A stretch of 64,000 bases of DNA from Xylocopa sonorina. Lineage: Eukaryota; Arthropoda; Insecta; Hymenoptera; Apidae. The first letter of the stretch is position 1. Each line of letters begins with the position of its first letter. Positions 8,901 through 20,400 of this stretch are shown one piece after another. The translations under genes were made by a program, and so were the position numbers. The stretch spans positions 682,001 to 746,000 of the forward strand of contig NW_027490226.1 of NCBI RefSeq assembly GCF_050948175.1, written 5' to 3'. A model generated the notes under the pieces. That model was not told the origin of the DNA and ran no database searches. It was given only the letters and a program-made list of their open reading frames with translations.

Positions 8901-10665
8901 AACATTTAGTATCGCACAAACCTATCTAGACTCCGTATCCTGGTCCCGAATCCAGAAAATCCTTCAGGACCTGTTTTATGAAACAACTGTCCAGATTACG
9001 GTCTGCCAGGGCCTCATTAAAACCCCTTCGGTCGAAGAGCGACTGAAAATAATAAGAGAAAACCACGACTCCCCTGTGGGAGGTCACAAAGGGGTTAATA
9101 AAACTTATTCTCGCATCAGACAACAATACTTTTGGCCAAACATGAAAACACAAATACAAGAATATATTGGCAAATGTAAAAGTTGTCAGACAGAGAAACT
9201 GGTCCGGGTAAAGACCAGACAGCCTCTCACTTTAACCGACACCCCTGGCAGGGCATTCGATAAGATTTCAATGGACGTAATGGGTCCTCTTCCCGAAACT
9301 TCCGACGGTTATACGAGTATCCTCACGATCCAAGATCTCCTCACTAAATACTCAATCGCAGTTCCTCTCAAAACCACCACCGCAGTAGACATTGCCGAAG
9401 CTTTAATAAAAGAATTCATTTGTAAGTTCGGATGCCCGAAAGGCATACTCACGGACCAAGGTTCGAACTTTATAAATAGCTTGATTAAAGCCATAGCAAT
9501 CAAATTCCGTATTAAGCAATACAAGTCCACTACGTTCCATCCACAGACAAACGGGTCCGTTGAACGATCTCACCACGTCCTGGCCGAATATCTGAAGCAT
9601 TACATAGAGTCGAGTAACGATTGGGTGAATTGGTTACCGTATGCAATGTTTTCATACAACACCAGTGTGCACGAGGGTACATTATACACCCCACACGAAC
9701 TAGTGTTCGGCAGGATAGCTAGGACGCCGTCAGCCACTCCTTTTCAGGACAGCTCTGATAACGAAACTTATAGCGACTATCTTATACAACTTCAGGAGAA
9801 AATCTCGAAATCTCAGGATTTGGCTAAAGCCAATCTAGACAATGCGAAACGCCGTTCTAAATATTATTATGACCGAAATCTCAATGTCCAAAACTTCGAG
9901 GTAGGCCAATGGGTCTATCTTTTAAAAGAGCCGAACAAACATAAGTTCCAGGCACAGTATTCTGGACCGTACCGTATCCTCGAAATTTTGGGCAATTGTA
10001 ATGTTAAGCTGAATGTAAAAGGGCGCCATAAAATTGTTCATACGAACAAAATCAAAATTTGTAAACGAATGCATAGTATGCAGAGTGTGGATGCTAGTGA
10101 AAGAAAAGTGCGAAAAACTGAAAATGAAGTCAGTGAGAGCAGTGACATTCAAACGAACGCTGAAAGTGAAAGCGACGAAAGTGCCTGCAATCCGAAGGAA
10201 GCCCGCAGTCACGGTCCAATCTCCAAACGTTATCGCCAGGATCAACCAGGCGAAAAACCTCAGATTCCGCAGCATCCAGCCGACAGGACCAAGAGAAGGA
10301 TCCAGCATCCCGAAATCTACCCAACAGACAAGAGATCTCGGCATGGCCGAGATTCTTTTTCCAAGGGGGGTGGTGTAACGTCAGGCGTACCGCCTGCCAC
10401 CCTCCGGCGTCCACCTCATCATCCCCAGCATCCGTATCCGGAGCCCCTGCACACGGGCCACCCGCCGACTCGCCGTCCCTACAGAAGGAGACAAAGGTAC
10501 GAGAGGGAAGAGGGATGCAGCATGCCGCGCCCACGCGCGATCTCCACACACGAGGGGGAGGACTTCACCCCGTATTACGAGGGCGAGGAGCTCTCCGACA
10601 CATACTGGGTCGAATCCCCAGCGATCACGAAGCCCTATACGTACTTCTCGTACATGTGGGATTAG
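5938..10665 (+). CDS. pol: Pol polyprotein (PR-RT-RNase H-IN), copy 1
   Basis: This frame has 1575 residues from the first ATG; the frame itself opens at 5746. The aspartic protease motif DTGA is at residues 3-6. A proline- and lysine-rich linker follows at about 110-165. The reverse transcriptase has D486 in the FDLASGF block and YLDD at 548-551. RNase H has TTDAS with D697. The integrase has an HHCC zinc domain (H1043, H1050, C1080, C1083), the catalytic triad D1113, D1173, E1209 (a DX35E second interval), and a GPY/F-type module around SGPYR at 1342. Together these copy the RNA into DNA and insert it. The C-terminal tail past integrase is basic and then rich in P, H and R. The purine tract and the LTR border lie inside the frame, so residues 1479-1575 are LTR-encoded and end YFSYMWD. 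Nothing env-like follows. Confidence 0.95.
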   Translation: MVDTGAEINIIKRSALKASARIDKSEIVIITGVTDGKTATLGTVNLVIFGRVVPFNVVEDDFPLKPSGILGSGFCMDAEISFPNKIIKWNGKRIPFEDDIEALEEPSPESKIKPLLSPKRKQAPRTESIPPPPPRPPRKSSPPLKRDATTKSKLRTQDKAASPKSGDRISIPPRSNIGIKVRVVNSNLAEGIIPRIDLAPGIFFGNALVRVIRGKAVTRIINSSDRAVEIALPEIILEPAQIMTPLHEEDSPSLYPVFSKSTKSNVSAVPIGSSQKGKTSISFSNQTPYSTIETPPSRCKIANTQQISYAQAVKNNVQQAPLKQTSKSANLSKSRLDRILSLLRLDHLNAEEREHVVRLVQSTQELFHIEGDKLGHTSATTHKIPTVDDRPVNVKQYRFPPAHKEEIRRQVDKFLQNGVISPSKSPYNSPLWVVPKKPDSLGNKQWRVVIDYRALNEKSVADAYPLPCITEILDQLGSAKYFSTFDLASGFHQIPMEPADAPKTAFSTPHGHYEFKRMPFGLKNAPATFQRLMDNVLSGLQGNEIFVYLDDIVIYASSLQEHRLKFEKLTQRLKEANLVLQPDKCEFLRREVSYLGHIISEHGVKPDPAKISAVKNFPRPRNAKQIKQFLGLAGYYRRFIANFSNIAKPLTNLLKKDAPFVWRNEQENSFVKLRDCLCEAPILQYPNFKQPFVITTDASAEAIGAILSQGPIGRDLPIAYTSRLLNAAEKNYSTIEKECLAIVYAVHYFRPYIYGNQFKLVTDHRPLVWMNSVKDPSSRLVRWRLKLAEFDYEMVYKSGKTNLNADALSRNPAQIFPLSYSENSEDDIFDVPPETRKKYTTLAPPPTPVTSEPELPTPGTSFRTNTAPPPQVASDSTDFYTPAPNEFFRREPLFNFSRDALSTRRDNVVVFVTQSGHPYDTGAKDLANAEKFLPNKNHVLTKAKVIQIGNEFQIQLPIIEHSTRSINFQTVIETFRSLCDVVNELQLQTFSIAQTYLDSVSWSRIQKILQDLFYETTVQITVCQGLIKTPSVEERLKIIRENHDSPVGGHKGVNKTYSRIRQQYFWPNMKTQIQEYIGKCKSCQTEKLVRVKTRQPLTLTDTPGRAFDKISMDVMGPLPETSDGYTSILTIQDLLTKYSIAVPLKTTTAVDIAEALIKEFICKFGCPKGILTDQGSNFINSLIKAIAIKFRIKQYKSTTFHPQTNGSVERSHHVLAEYLKHYIESSNDWVNWLPYAMFSYNTSVHEGTLYTPHELVFGRIARTPSATPFQDSSDNETYSDYLIQLQEKISKSQDLAKANLDNAKRRSKYYYDRNLNVQNFEVGQWVYLLKEPNKHKFQAQYSGPYRILEILGNCNVKLNVKGRHKIVHTNKIKICKRMHSMQSVDASERKVRKTENEVSESSDIQTNAESESDESACNPKEARSHGPISKRYRQDQPGEKPQIPQHPADRTKRRIQHPEIYPTDKRSRHGRDSFSKGGGVTSGVPPATLRRPPHHPQHPYPEPLHTGHPPTRRPYRRRQRYEREEGCSMPRPRAISTHEGEDFTPYYEGEELSDTYWVESPAITKPYTYFSYMWD
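10335..10373 (+). other. Pre-LTR hairpin and polypurine tract, copy 1
   Basis: ATCTCGGC-ATG-GCCGAGAT (10335-10353) is a perfect 8-bp stem. It is followed by a T-rich run and then CCAAGGGGGGTGG (10361-10373), directly against the LTR start TGTAACG. The purine tract primes plus-strand DNA synthesis in LTR elements. The same arrangement is seen in copy 2 (17408-17446, minus strand) and copy 3 (34977-35015). All of it is also pol coding sequence. Confidence 0.8.
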
Positions 10666-11988
10666 AATAAGCACACTACTCATATATGTACATACACACC
10701 AACACACACCTAGATTTAAGTAAATATATGTATATATTTTATTCATGCACGGTTATGTTCCGTGCACTCGCGCGCACACTCGACGCTCGCGGCTCACGCT
10801 TAACGCGGGCCGCGCCCCACTCCGAACGGCCGCCCCACCACGAGGGCCGAGCGGCCGCCCTACTCCGACCGTCCGCCCCACCGCGAGGGCCCAGCGACTC
10901 GCGCGCCGCGCGACCCGAGGAGGTCGCGGACGCGAGATCCGGGAGGCAGTTCGTATCTCATCTCCGAACGGGAGAGTTCCAAACTCATCTCCGAACTGGA
11001 GAGTTCGTATCTCATCTCCGAACCGAGGAGTTCTAATCCAGCATCCGAACGATGCACCTCCGATCCGAGCAATAGGCTCATTCGCAACGAGCAATTAGCT
11101 CTAATGCATTCGTCTCTATCCATACTCCCATAGCGGAGTCCATTCGATACTTTATACTATTTCTAATTCTCATTGTAATCGCTAGTCAGTAACTTAGAAT
11201 TTAGTCAAGTGTATCTAGTATAGTGAAATCATAGAATATAGTTTATTTTTACCAGATTCAAAGTATCTTTATTCGAGTTCAAATACAATTCCTTAATTCT
11301 AATCCACGGGTACGCTCGCGATTATTCTAATTCTATATCTCATCTACGATAGTCTTGAGGCTCGACGACTAGAGCGAACCAGCGCTTAGTTGCTCCATCC
11401 TCACTTCTACCGTGTACAGAATATCTTGCGCCCAGGTCGATCCCGGTAAGCTAGAGCGAACCAACGCTTAGCCGTGCCGTATTCAACCGAAGTTCAAGTA
11501 TTCTCGATGAGCCTTGCACCTCCGACAAAGCGTACACGACGCGCGGGGAGGAGAGAGTTCATTCGTCGTCTCGCTCGGGAATACGTGGGTGATGCACCAG
11601 AATATTCAATTTCCTACGTTCGAGTCCTGGTTCCTGTGAAGGAGGTTTCCTTCGCCGCACGACCCGTACGAGTCGCCAATCGTCAGGGCCAAACGCAGAT
11701 ACCTGCCAGCCGGAGTCAACCCGCCTGGACGCTTATTCCCGTAGACGTACCTCCGTTCCAGCCGTACGCAGCCGCCATCCCGGTTGCGGATCCAAGGCGT
11801 TCCAGGTACCTGGAAAGAGAAATCAGACAGCGGAATCAAGCCTTCGCAAGGTAAGTTTAGTGTTAGTTACCGTTTTATCGAGTCCGAAACGCCAACGAAC
11901 CCGGTCCGGACGCAATTCGCGTTATTTTCGGGAACGGTTACGACTTTGTGCCACCGTTGCGAGCGCAACCGCACCTCGGGACGTGACA
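10374..11988 (+). repeat. 3' LTR of copy 1 (1615 bp)
   Basis: It matches the 5' LTR over the full length. The differences I found are CCGATA against CAGATA near 11697 and GCCGCC against GCAGCC near 11769. It contains the last 97 codons and the TAG of pol (to 10665), three 27-bp repeats (10952-11032) and the 81-bp segment that other LTR types lack. It is followed by satellite starting ACATAG, without a duplication of the left flank TTAG. Confidence 0.96.
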
Positions 11989-14900
11989 ACATAGATATGA
12001 GATGCAATATCTCGTTGTAAGAAGCATTTGAACTCTATTGCATCGATACGTAGACACCTGCAAACGCTATATCCTTGCAAGGAAGTGTCGCATTTACATT
12101 CATTTGGAGTGTAGACGAGGAATACATAACACTTCGCAAATCATATTATATCTTACCATGAAACATAGAAATGAGATGCGATATCGCGTTTTAAAAATCA
12201 TATAAACCCTATTGCTACGATACGTAGACATCTGCAAACGCAATTTCCTTGCAAGGAAGTGTCGCATTTACATTCATTTGAAGTGTAGACGAGGAATACA
12301 TAACACTTCGCAAATCGTCTTACATCTTACCATGAAACATAGAAATGAGATGCGATATCGCGTATTAAGAAGCATTAGAACTCTATTGCTACGATAGGTA
12401 GACATCTGCAAACGCTATTTCCTTGCAAGGAAGTGTCGCATTTACATTCATTTGAAGTGTAGACGAGGAATACATAACACTTCGCAAATCGTATTACATC
12501 TTACCATGAAACATAGAAATGAGATGCGATATCGCGTTTTAAGAAGCATTTGAACTCTATTGCTTCGATACGTAGACATTTGCAAACGCTATTTCCTTGC
12601 AAGGAAGTGTCGCATTTACATTCATTTGAATCGTAGACGAGGAATGCATAACACTTCGCAACGAATATTATATCTTATCATGAAACATAGATATGAGATG
12701 CAATATCTCGTTTTAAGAAGCATTTGAACTCTATTGCATCGATACGTAGACACCTGCAAACGCTATATCCTTGCAAGGAAGTGTCGCATTTACATTCATT
12801 TGAAATGTAGACGAGGAAAACATATCACTTCGCAAATCATATTATACCTTACCATGAAACATAGAAATGAGATGCGATATCGCGTTTTAAGAATCATAAG
12901 AACTCTATTGCTACGATACCTAGACATCTGCAAACGCTATTGCCTTGCAAGGAAGTGTCGCATTTACATTCATTTGAAGTGTAGACGAGGAATACATAAC
13001 ACTTCGCAAATCATACTATATCTTACCATGAAACATAGAATTGAGATGCGATATCGCGTTTTAAGAAGCATTAGAACTCTATTGCTACGATACGTAGACT
13101 TCTGCAAACGATATTTCCTAGCGAGGAAGTGTCGCATTCATATTCATTTGAAGTGTAGACGAGGAATACATGATACTTAGCAAATCATATTATATCTTAC
13201 CATGAAACATAGAAATGAGATGCGATATCGCGTTTTAAGAAGCATTAGAAGACTATTGATACGATAGGTAGACATTTGCAAACGCCATTCCCTTGCAAGG
13301 AAGTGTCGCATTTACATTCATTTGAATCGTAGACGAGGAATGCATAACACTTCGCAATGAATATTATATCTTATCATGAAACATAGATATGAGATGCAAT
13401 ATCTCGTTTTAAGAAGCATTTGAACTCTGTTGCATCGATACGTAGACGTCTGCAAACGCTGTTTCCTAGCGGGGAAGTATCGCATTCACATTCATTTGAA
13501 GTGTAGACGAAGAACACACAACACTTCGCAAATCATGTTATATCTTACCATGAAACATAGAAATGAGATGCGATAACACGTTTTAAGAATCATATGAACT
13601 CTATTGCTATGATACGTAGACATCTGCAAACGCTATATCCTTGCAAGGAAGTGTCGCATTTACTTTCATTTGAATCGTAGACGAGGAATGCATAACACTT
13701 CGCAATGAATATTATATCTTATGATGAAACATAGATATGAGATGCAATATCTCGTTCTAAGAAGCATTAGAACTCTATTGCTACGATACCTAGACATCTG
13801 CAGACGCTATTTCCTAGCGAGGAAGTGTCGCATTCACATTCATTTGAAGTGTAGACGATGAATGCATAACACTTCGCAAATCATATTATATCTTAACATG
13901 AAACATAGAAATGAGATGCAATATGGCGTTTTAAGGAGCATAAGAACTCTATTGCTACGATACGTAGACATCTGCAAACGCTATTTCCTAGCGAGGAAGT
14001 GTCGCATTCTCATTCATTTGAAGTGTAGACGAGGAATACATAACACTTCGCAATGAATATTATATCTTATCATGAAACATAGATATGAGATGCAATATCT
14101 CGTTTTAAGAAGCATTTGAACTCTATTGCTTCGATACGTAGACGTCTGCAAACGCTACTTCCTTGCAAGGAAGTGTCGCATTTACATTCCTTTGAAGCGT
14201 AGACGAGGAATACATGATACTTTGCAAATCATATTATATCTTACCATGAAACATAGAAATGAGTTGCGATATCGGGGTTTTAAGAAGCATTAGAAAGTTA
14301 TTGCTACGATACGTAGACATCTGCAAACGCTGTTTCCTAGCGAGGAAGTGTCGCATTCACATTCATTTGAAGTGTAGACGAGGAATACATGACACTTCGC
14401 ATATCATATTATATCTTACCATGAAACATAGAAATGAGATGCGATATCGCGTTCTAAGAAGCTTCAGAAATCCATTGCTACGATACGTAGACATCTGCAA
14501 ACGCTATTTCCTTGCCAGGAAGTGTCGCATTCACATTCATTTGAAGTGTAGACGAAGAATACACAACACTTCGCAAATCATGTTATATCTTACCATGGAA
14601 CATAGAAATGAGATGCGATATCACGTTTTAAGAATCATAAGAGCTCTATTGCTATGATACGTAGACATCTGCAAACGCTATTTCCTTGCAAGGATATGTC
14701 GCATTTACATTCATTTGAAGTGTAGACGAGGAATACATAACACTTCGCAAATCATATTATATCTTACCATGAAACATAGAAATGAGATGCGATATTGCGT
14801 TCTAAGAAGCATCAGAAATCCATTGCTACGATACGTAGACATCTGCAAACGCTATTTCCTAGCGGGGAAGTGTCGCATTCACATTCATTTGAAGTGTAGA

Positions 14901-15819
14901 CGAGGAATACATAACACTTCGCAATGAATATTATATCTTATCTTGAAACATAGATATGAGATGCAATATCTCGTTTTAAGAAGCATTTGAACTCTATTGC
15001 TTCGATACGTAGACGTCTGCAAACGCTACTTCCTTGCAAGGAAGTGTCGCATTCACATTCATTTGAAGTGTAGACGAGGAATACATAACACTTCGCAATG
15101 AATATTATATCTTATCTTGAAACATAGATATGAGATGCAATATCTCGTTTTAAGAAGCATTTGAACTCTATTGCTTTGATACGTAGACGTCTGCAAACGC
15201 TGTTTCCTAGCGGGGAAGTATCGCATTCACATTCATTTGAAGTGTAGACGAAGAACACACAACACTTCGCAAATCATGTTATATCTTACCATGAAACATA
15301 GAAATGAGATGCGATATCACGTTTTAAGAATCATATGAACTCTATTGCTATGATACGTAGACATCTGCAAACGCTATATCCTTGCAAGGAAGTGTCGCAT
15401 TTACTTTCATTTGAATCGTAGACGAGGAATGCATAACACTTCGCAATGAATATTATATCTTATCATGAAACATAGATATGAGATGCAATATCTCGTTCTA
15501 AGAAGCATTAGAACTCTATTGCTACGATACCTAGACATCTGCAGACGCTATTTCCTAGCGAGGAAGTGTCGCATTCACATTCATTTGAAGTGTAGACGAT
15601 GAATGCATAACACTTCGCAGATCATATCATATCTTACCATGAAACATAGAAATGAGATGCGATATCGCGTTTTTAGAAGCATTAGAACACTATTGCTACG
15701 ATAGGTAGACATTTGCAAACGCTATTTCCTTGCAAGGAAGTGTCGCATTTACATTCATTTGAAGTGTAGACGAGGAATACATAACACTTCGCAAATCATA
15801 TTATATCTTACCATGAAAC
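11989..15819 (+). repeat. Satellite array segment S2
   Basis: About 22 monomers of the 174-bp unit run from phase 9 to phase 10 of the monomer, with no other gene or element. Its first part shares a 4-monomer (696-bp) organisation with S3: 12230-12790 corresponds to 26635-27195 at an offset of 14405. From about 12780 it is paralogous to the array to the right of copy 3: offset 23864 at 12801-13440, and offset 24734 at 14401, so five monomers were gained or lost in between. It ends with the target duplication AAAC (15816-15819). Confidence 0.96.
15816..15819. other. Target-site duplication AAAC, left of copy 2
   Basis: AAAC here and at 24825-24828 flank copy 2 directly. In an uninterrupted monomer this is the AAAC of CCATGAAACATAG, and the satellite resumes in exact phase on the other side. 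The 4-bp length is within the usual range for Ty3/gypsy integrases. Confidence 0.9.
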
Positions 15820-17407
15820 TGTCACGTCCCGAGGTGCGGTTGCGCTCGCAACGGTGGCACAAAGTCGTAACCGTTCCCGAAAATAACGCGAATTGCGTCC
15901 GGACCGGGTTCGTTGGCGTTTCGGACTCGATAAAACGGTAACTAACACTAAACTTACCTTGCGAAGGCTTGATTCCGCTGTCTGATTTCTCTTTCCAGGT
16001 ACCTGGAACGCCTTGGATCCGCAACCGGGATGGCGGCGGCGTACGGCTGGAACGGAGGTACGTCTACGGGAATAAGCGTCCAGGCGGGTTGACTCCGGCT
16101 GGCAGGTATCGGCGTTTGGCCCTGACGATTGGCGACTCGTACGGGTCGTGCGGCGAAGGAAACCTCCTTCACAGGAACCAGGACTCGAACGTAGGAAATT
16201 GAATATTCTGGTGCATCACCCACGTATTCCCGAGCGAGACGACGAATGAACTCTCTCCTCCCCGCGCGTCGTGTACGCTTTGTCGGAGGTGCAAGGCTCA
16301 TCGAGAATACTTGAACTTCGGTTGAATACGGCACGGCTAAGCGTTGGTTCGCTCTAGCTTACCGGGATCGACCTGGGCGCAAGATATTCTGTACACGGTA
16401 GAAGTGAGGATGGAGCAACTAAGCGCTGGTTCGCTCTAGTCGTCGAGCCTCAAGACTATCGTAGATGAGATATAGAATTAGAATAATCGCGAGCGTACCC
16501 GTGGATTAGAATTAAGGAATTGTATTTGAACTCGAATAAAGATACTTTGAATCTGGTAAAAATAAACTATATTCTATGATTTCACTATACTAGATACACT
16601 TGACTAAATTCTAAGTTACTGACTAGCGATTACAATGAGAATTAGAAATAGTATAAAGTATCGAATGGACTCCGCTATGGGAGTATGGATAGAGACGAAT
16701 GCATTAGAGCTAATTGCTCGTTGCGAATGAGCCTATTGCTCGGATCGGAGGTGCATCGTTCGGATGCTGGATTAGAACTCCTCGGTTCGGAGATGAGATA
16801 CGAACTCTCCAGTTCGGAGATAAGATTGGAACTGCCTCCCGGATCTCGCGTCCGCGACCTCCTCGGGTCGCGCGGCGCGCGAGTCGCTGGGCCCTCGCGG
16901 TGGGGCGGACGGTCGGAGTAGGGCGGCCGCTCGGCCCTCGTGGTGGGGCGGCCGTTCGGAGTGGGGCGCGGCCCGCGTTAAGCGTGAGCCGCGAGCGTCG
17001 AGTGTGCGCGCGAGTGCACGGAACATAACCGTGCATGAATAAAATATATACATATATTTACTTAAATCTAGGTGTGTGTTGGTGTGTATGTACATATATG
17101 AGTAGTGTGCTTATTCTAATCCCACATGTACGAGAAGTACGTATAGGGCTTCGTGATCGCTGGGGATTCGACCCAGTATGTGTCGGAGAGCTCCTCGCCC
17201 TCGTAATACGGGGTGAAGTCCTCCCCCTCGTGTGTGGAGATCGCGCGTGGGCGCGGCATGCTGCATCCCTCTTCCCTCTCGTACCTTTGTCTCCTTCTGT
17301 AGGGACGGCGAGTCGGCGGGTGGCCCGTGTGCAGGGGCTCCGGATACGGATGCTGGGGATGATGAGGTGGGCGCCGGAGGGTGGCAGGCGGTACGCCTGA
17401 CGTTACA
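15820..17407 (-). repeat. 3' LTR of copy 2 (1588 bp)
   Basis: On the plus strand it reads TGTCACG...CGTTACA. It is 27 bp shorter than the copy 1 LTR because it has two 27-bp units (16776-16802, 16803-16829) instead of three. It keeps the 81-bp segment. It carries the last 97 codons of pol, ending at 17116, and an ATG-started LTR frame at 15954-16301. Confidence 0.95.
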
Positions 17408-20400
17408 CCACCCCCCTTGGAAAAAGAATCTCGGCCATGCCGAGATCTCTTGTCTGTTGGGTAGATTTCGGGATGCTGGATCCTTCTCTTGGTCCTGTCG
17501 GCTGGATGCTGCGGAATCTGAGGTTTTTCGCCTGGTTGATCCTGGCGATAACGTTTGGAGATTGGACCGTGACTGCGGGCTTCCTTCGGATTGCAGGCAC
17601 TTTCGTCGCTTTCACTTTCAGCGTTCGTTTGAATGTCACTGCTCTCACTGACTTCATTTTCAGTTTTTCGCACTTTTCTTTCACTAGCATCCACAATCTG
17701 CATACTATGCATTCGTTTACAAATTTTGATTTTGTTCGTATGAACAATTTTATGGCGCCCTTTTACATTCAGCTTAACATTACAATTGCCCAAAATTTCG
17801 AGGATACGGTACGGTCCAGAATACTGTGCCTGGAACTTATGTTTGTTCGGTTCTTTTAAAAGATAGACCCATTGGCCTACCTCGAAGTTTTGGACATTGA
17901 GATTTCGGTCATAATAATATTTAGAACGGCGTTTCGCATTGTCTAGATTGGCTTTAGCCAAATCCTGAGATTTCGAGATTTTCTCCTGAAGTTGTATAAG
18001 ATAGTCGCTATAAGTTTCGTTATCAGAGCTGTCCTGAAAAGGAGTGGCTGACGGCGTCCTAGCTATCCTGCCGAACACTAGTTCGTGTGGGGTGTATAAT
18101 GTACCCTCGTGCACACTGGTGTTGTATGAAAACATTGCGTACGGTAACCAATTCACCCAATCGTTACTCGACTCTATGTAATGCATCAGATATTCGGCCA
18201 GGACGTGGTGAGATCGTTCAACGGACCCGTTTGTCTGTGGATGGAACGCAGTGGACTTGTATTGCTTAATACGGAATTTGATTGCTATGGCTTTAATCAA
18301 GCTATTTATAAAGTTCGAACCTTGGTCCGTGAGTATGCCTTTTGGGCATCCGAACTTACAAATGAATTCTTTTATTAAAGCTTCGGCAATGTCTACTGCG
18401 GTGGTGGTTTTGAGAGGAACTGCGATTGAGTATTTAGTGAGGAGATCTTGGATCGTGAGGATACTCGTATAACCGTCGGAAGTTTCGGGAAGAGGACCCA
18501 TTACGTCCATTGAAATCTTATCGAATGCCCTGCCAGGGGTGTCGGTTAAAGTGAGAGGCTGTCTGGTCTTTACCCGGACCAGTTTCTCTGTCTGACAACT
18601 TTTACATTTGCCAATATATTCTTGTATTTGTGTTTTCATGTTTGGCCAAAAGTATTGTTGTCTGATGCGAGAATAAGTTTTATTAACCCCTTTGTGACCT
18701 CCCACAAGGGGAGTCGTGGTTTTCTCTTATTATTTTCAGTCGCTCTTCGACCGAAGGGGTTTTAATGAGGCCCTGGCAGACCGTAATCTGGACAGTTGTT
18801 TCATAAAACAGGTCCTGAAGGATTTTCTGGATTCGGGACCAGGATACGGAGTCTAGATAGGTTTGTGCGATACTAAATGTTTGTAATTGTAATTCGTTTA
18901 CAACGTCGCACAAGGATCTGAATGTTTCTATTACGGTCTGGAAATTGATTGATCTGGTGGAATGTTCGATGATTGGAAGCTGGATTTGGAATTCGTTTCC
19001 GATTTGTATGACTTTGGCTTTGGTAAGAACGTGATTTTTGTTTGGAAGGAATTTTTCAGCGTTCGCTAGATCTTTGGCGCCCGTGTCATAGGGGTGCCCA
19101 GATTGCGTGACGAAGACAACTACATTGTCTCGTCGCGTTGATAATGCGTCACGGCTGAAATTAAATAGAGGTTCGCGTCGGAAAAATTCATTTGGAGCAG
19201 GAGTATAGAAGTCGGTGCTGTCGCTGGCGACTTGCGGAGGTGATGCTGTGTTGGTACGGAAGGACGTGCCTGGAGTCGGTAATTCAGGTTCTGATGTTAC
19301 CGGAGTAGGAGGAGGCGCTAGTGTGGTATACTTTTTACGGGTTTCCGGAGGCACATCGAAGATGTCGTCCTCCGAGTTTTCTGAATACGAGAGCGGAAAA
19401 ATTTGAGCGGGATTCCGCGACAATGCGTCCGCATTAAGGTTCGTTTTTCCACTTTTATAGACCATCTCGTAGTCAAATTCCGCTAACTTAAGCCTCCACC
19501 GTACGAGTCTACTTGACGGGTCCTTGACCAAATTCATCCACACTAACGGTCGATGGTCGGTAACGAGTTTGAATTGATTACCGTATATGTATGGACGAAA
19601 GTAATGGACGGCGTAGACAATCGCCAGACACTCCTTCTCGATCGTGGAGTAGTTTTTCTCCGCAGCGTTTAACAGTCGCGACGTGTACGCGATTGGCAAG
19701 TCGCGGCCTATTGGTCCTTGACTCAAGATAGCACCAATAGCTTCGGCGGACGCGTCGGTCGTTATCACGAATGGTTGTTTGAAGTTGGGGTACTGCAAGA
19801 TAGGCGCTTCGCATAGGCAATCTCGGAGTTTGACGAATGAATTCTCTTGCTCGTTACGCCATACAAAGGGCGCGTCTTTTTTTAACAAATTTGTAAGTGG
19901 CTTAGCAATATTGGAAAAATTTGCGATGAACCGCCTGTAGTATCCCGCGAGCCCGAGGAATTGTTTGATCTGTTTCGCGTTGCGCGGGCGCGGAAAATTT
20001 TTGACGGCGCTAATTTTCGCAGGGTCAGGTTTTACACCGTGCTCACTGATAATATGACCCAAATAGCTTACTTCTCTCCTCAAGAATTCGCACTTATCCG
20101 GCTGCAATACTAAATTAGCTTCTTTGAGCCGTTGAGTTAATTTATCGAATTTAAGTCGATGTTCTTGAAGAGAGCTAGCGTAGATAACAATGTCGTCCAA
20201 ATAGACGAAAATTTCGTTCCCCTGGAGACCGGACAGGACATTGTCCATAAGTCGTTGGAACGTCGCTGGCGCATTTTTTAATCCGAATGGTATTCTTTTA
20301 AATTCATAATGCCCGTGAGGCGTCGAAAAAGCGGTTTTGGGAGCATCGGCGGGCTCCATTGGGATCTGGTGAAATCCGCTCGCGAGATCGAATGTACTAA

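Larger units (their letters stand above)
2850..11988 (+). mobile_element. Ty3/gypsy LTR retrotransposon, copy 1, full length (9139 bp)
   Basis: This is a complete element with two 1615-bp LTRs, PBS, gag, pol with the order PR-RT-RH-IN, a polypurine tract and no env. The domain order with integrase after RNase H is diagnostic of Metaviridae (Ty3/gypsy) rather than Copia. The two LTRs have the same length and I found only two differences by eye, in the right third of the LTR, so the element looks young. Both coding frames are open. It has no target-site duplication: the left flank is TTAG (monomer phase 47-50) and the right flank is ACAT (phase 9-12), and the satellite phase does not continue across it. 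This suggests that the element is a product of recombination between copies, or that a flank was replaced after insertion. Confidence 0.96.

Noticed and set aside
10666..11988. An env gene after pol
   Set aside because: Pol ends inside the LTR and no further long frame with a signal peptide or membrane segment follows. The element is env-less.
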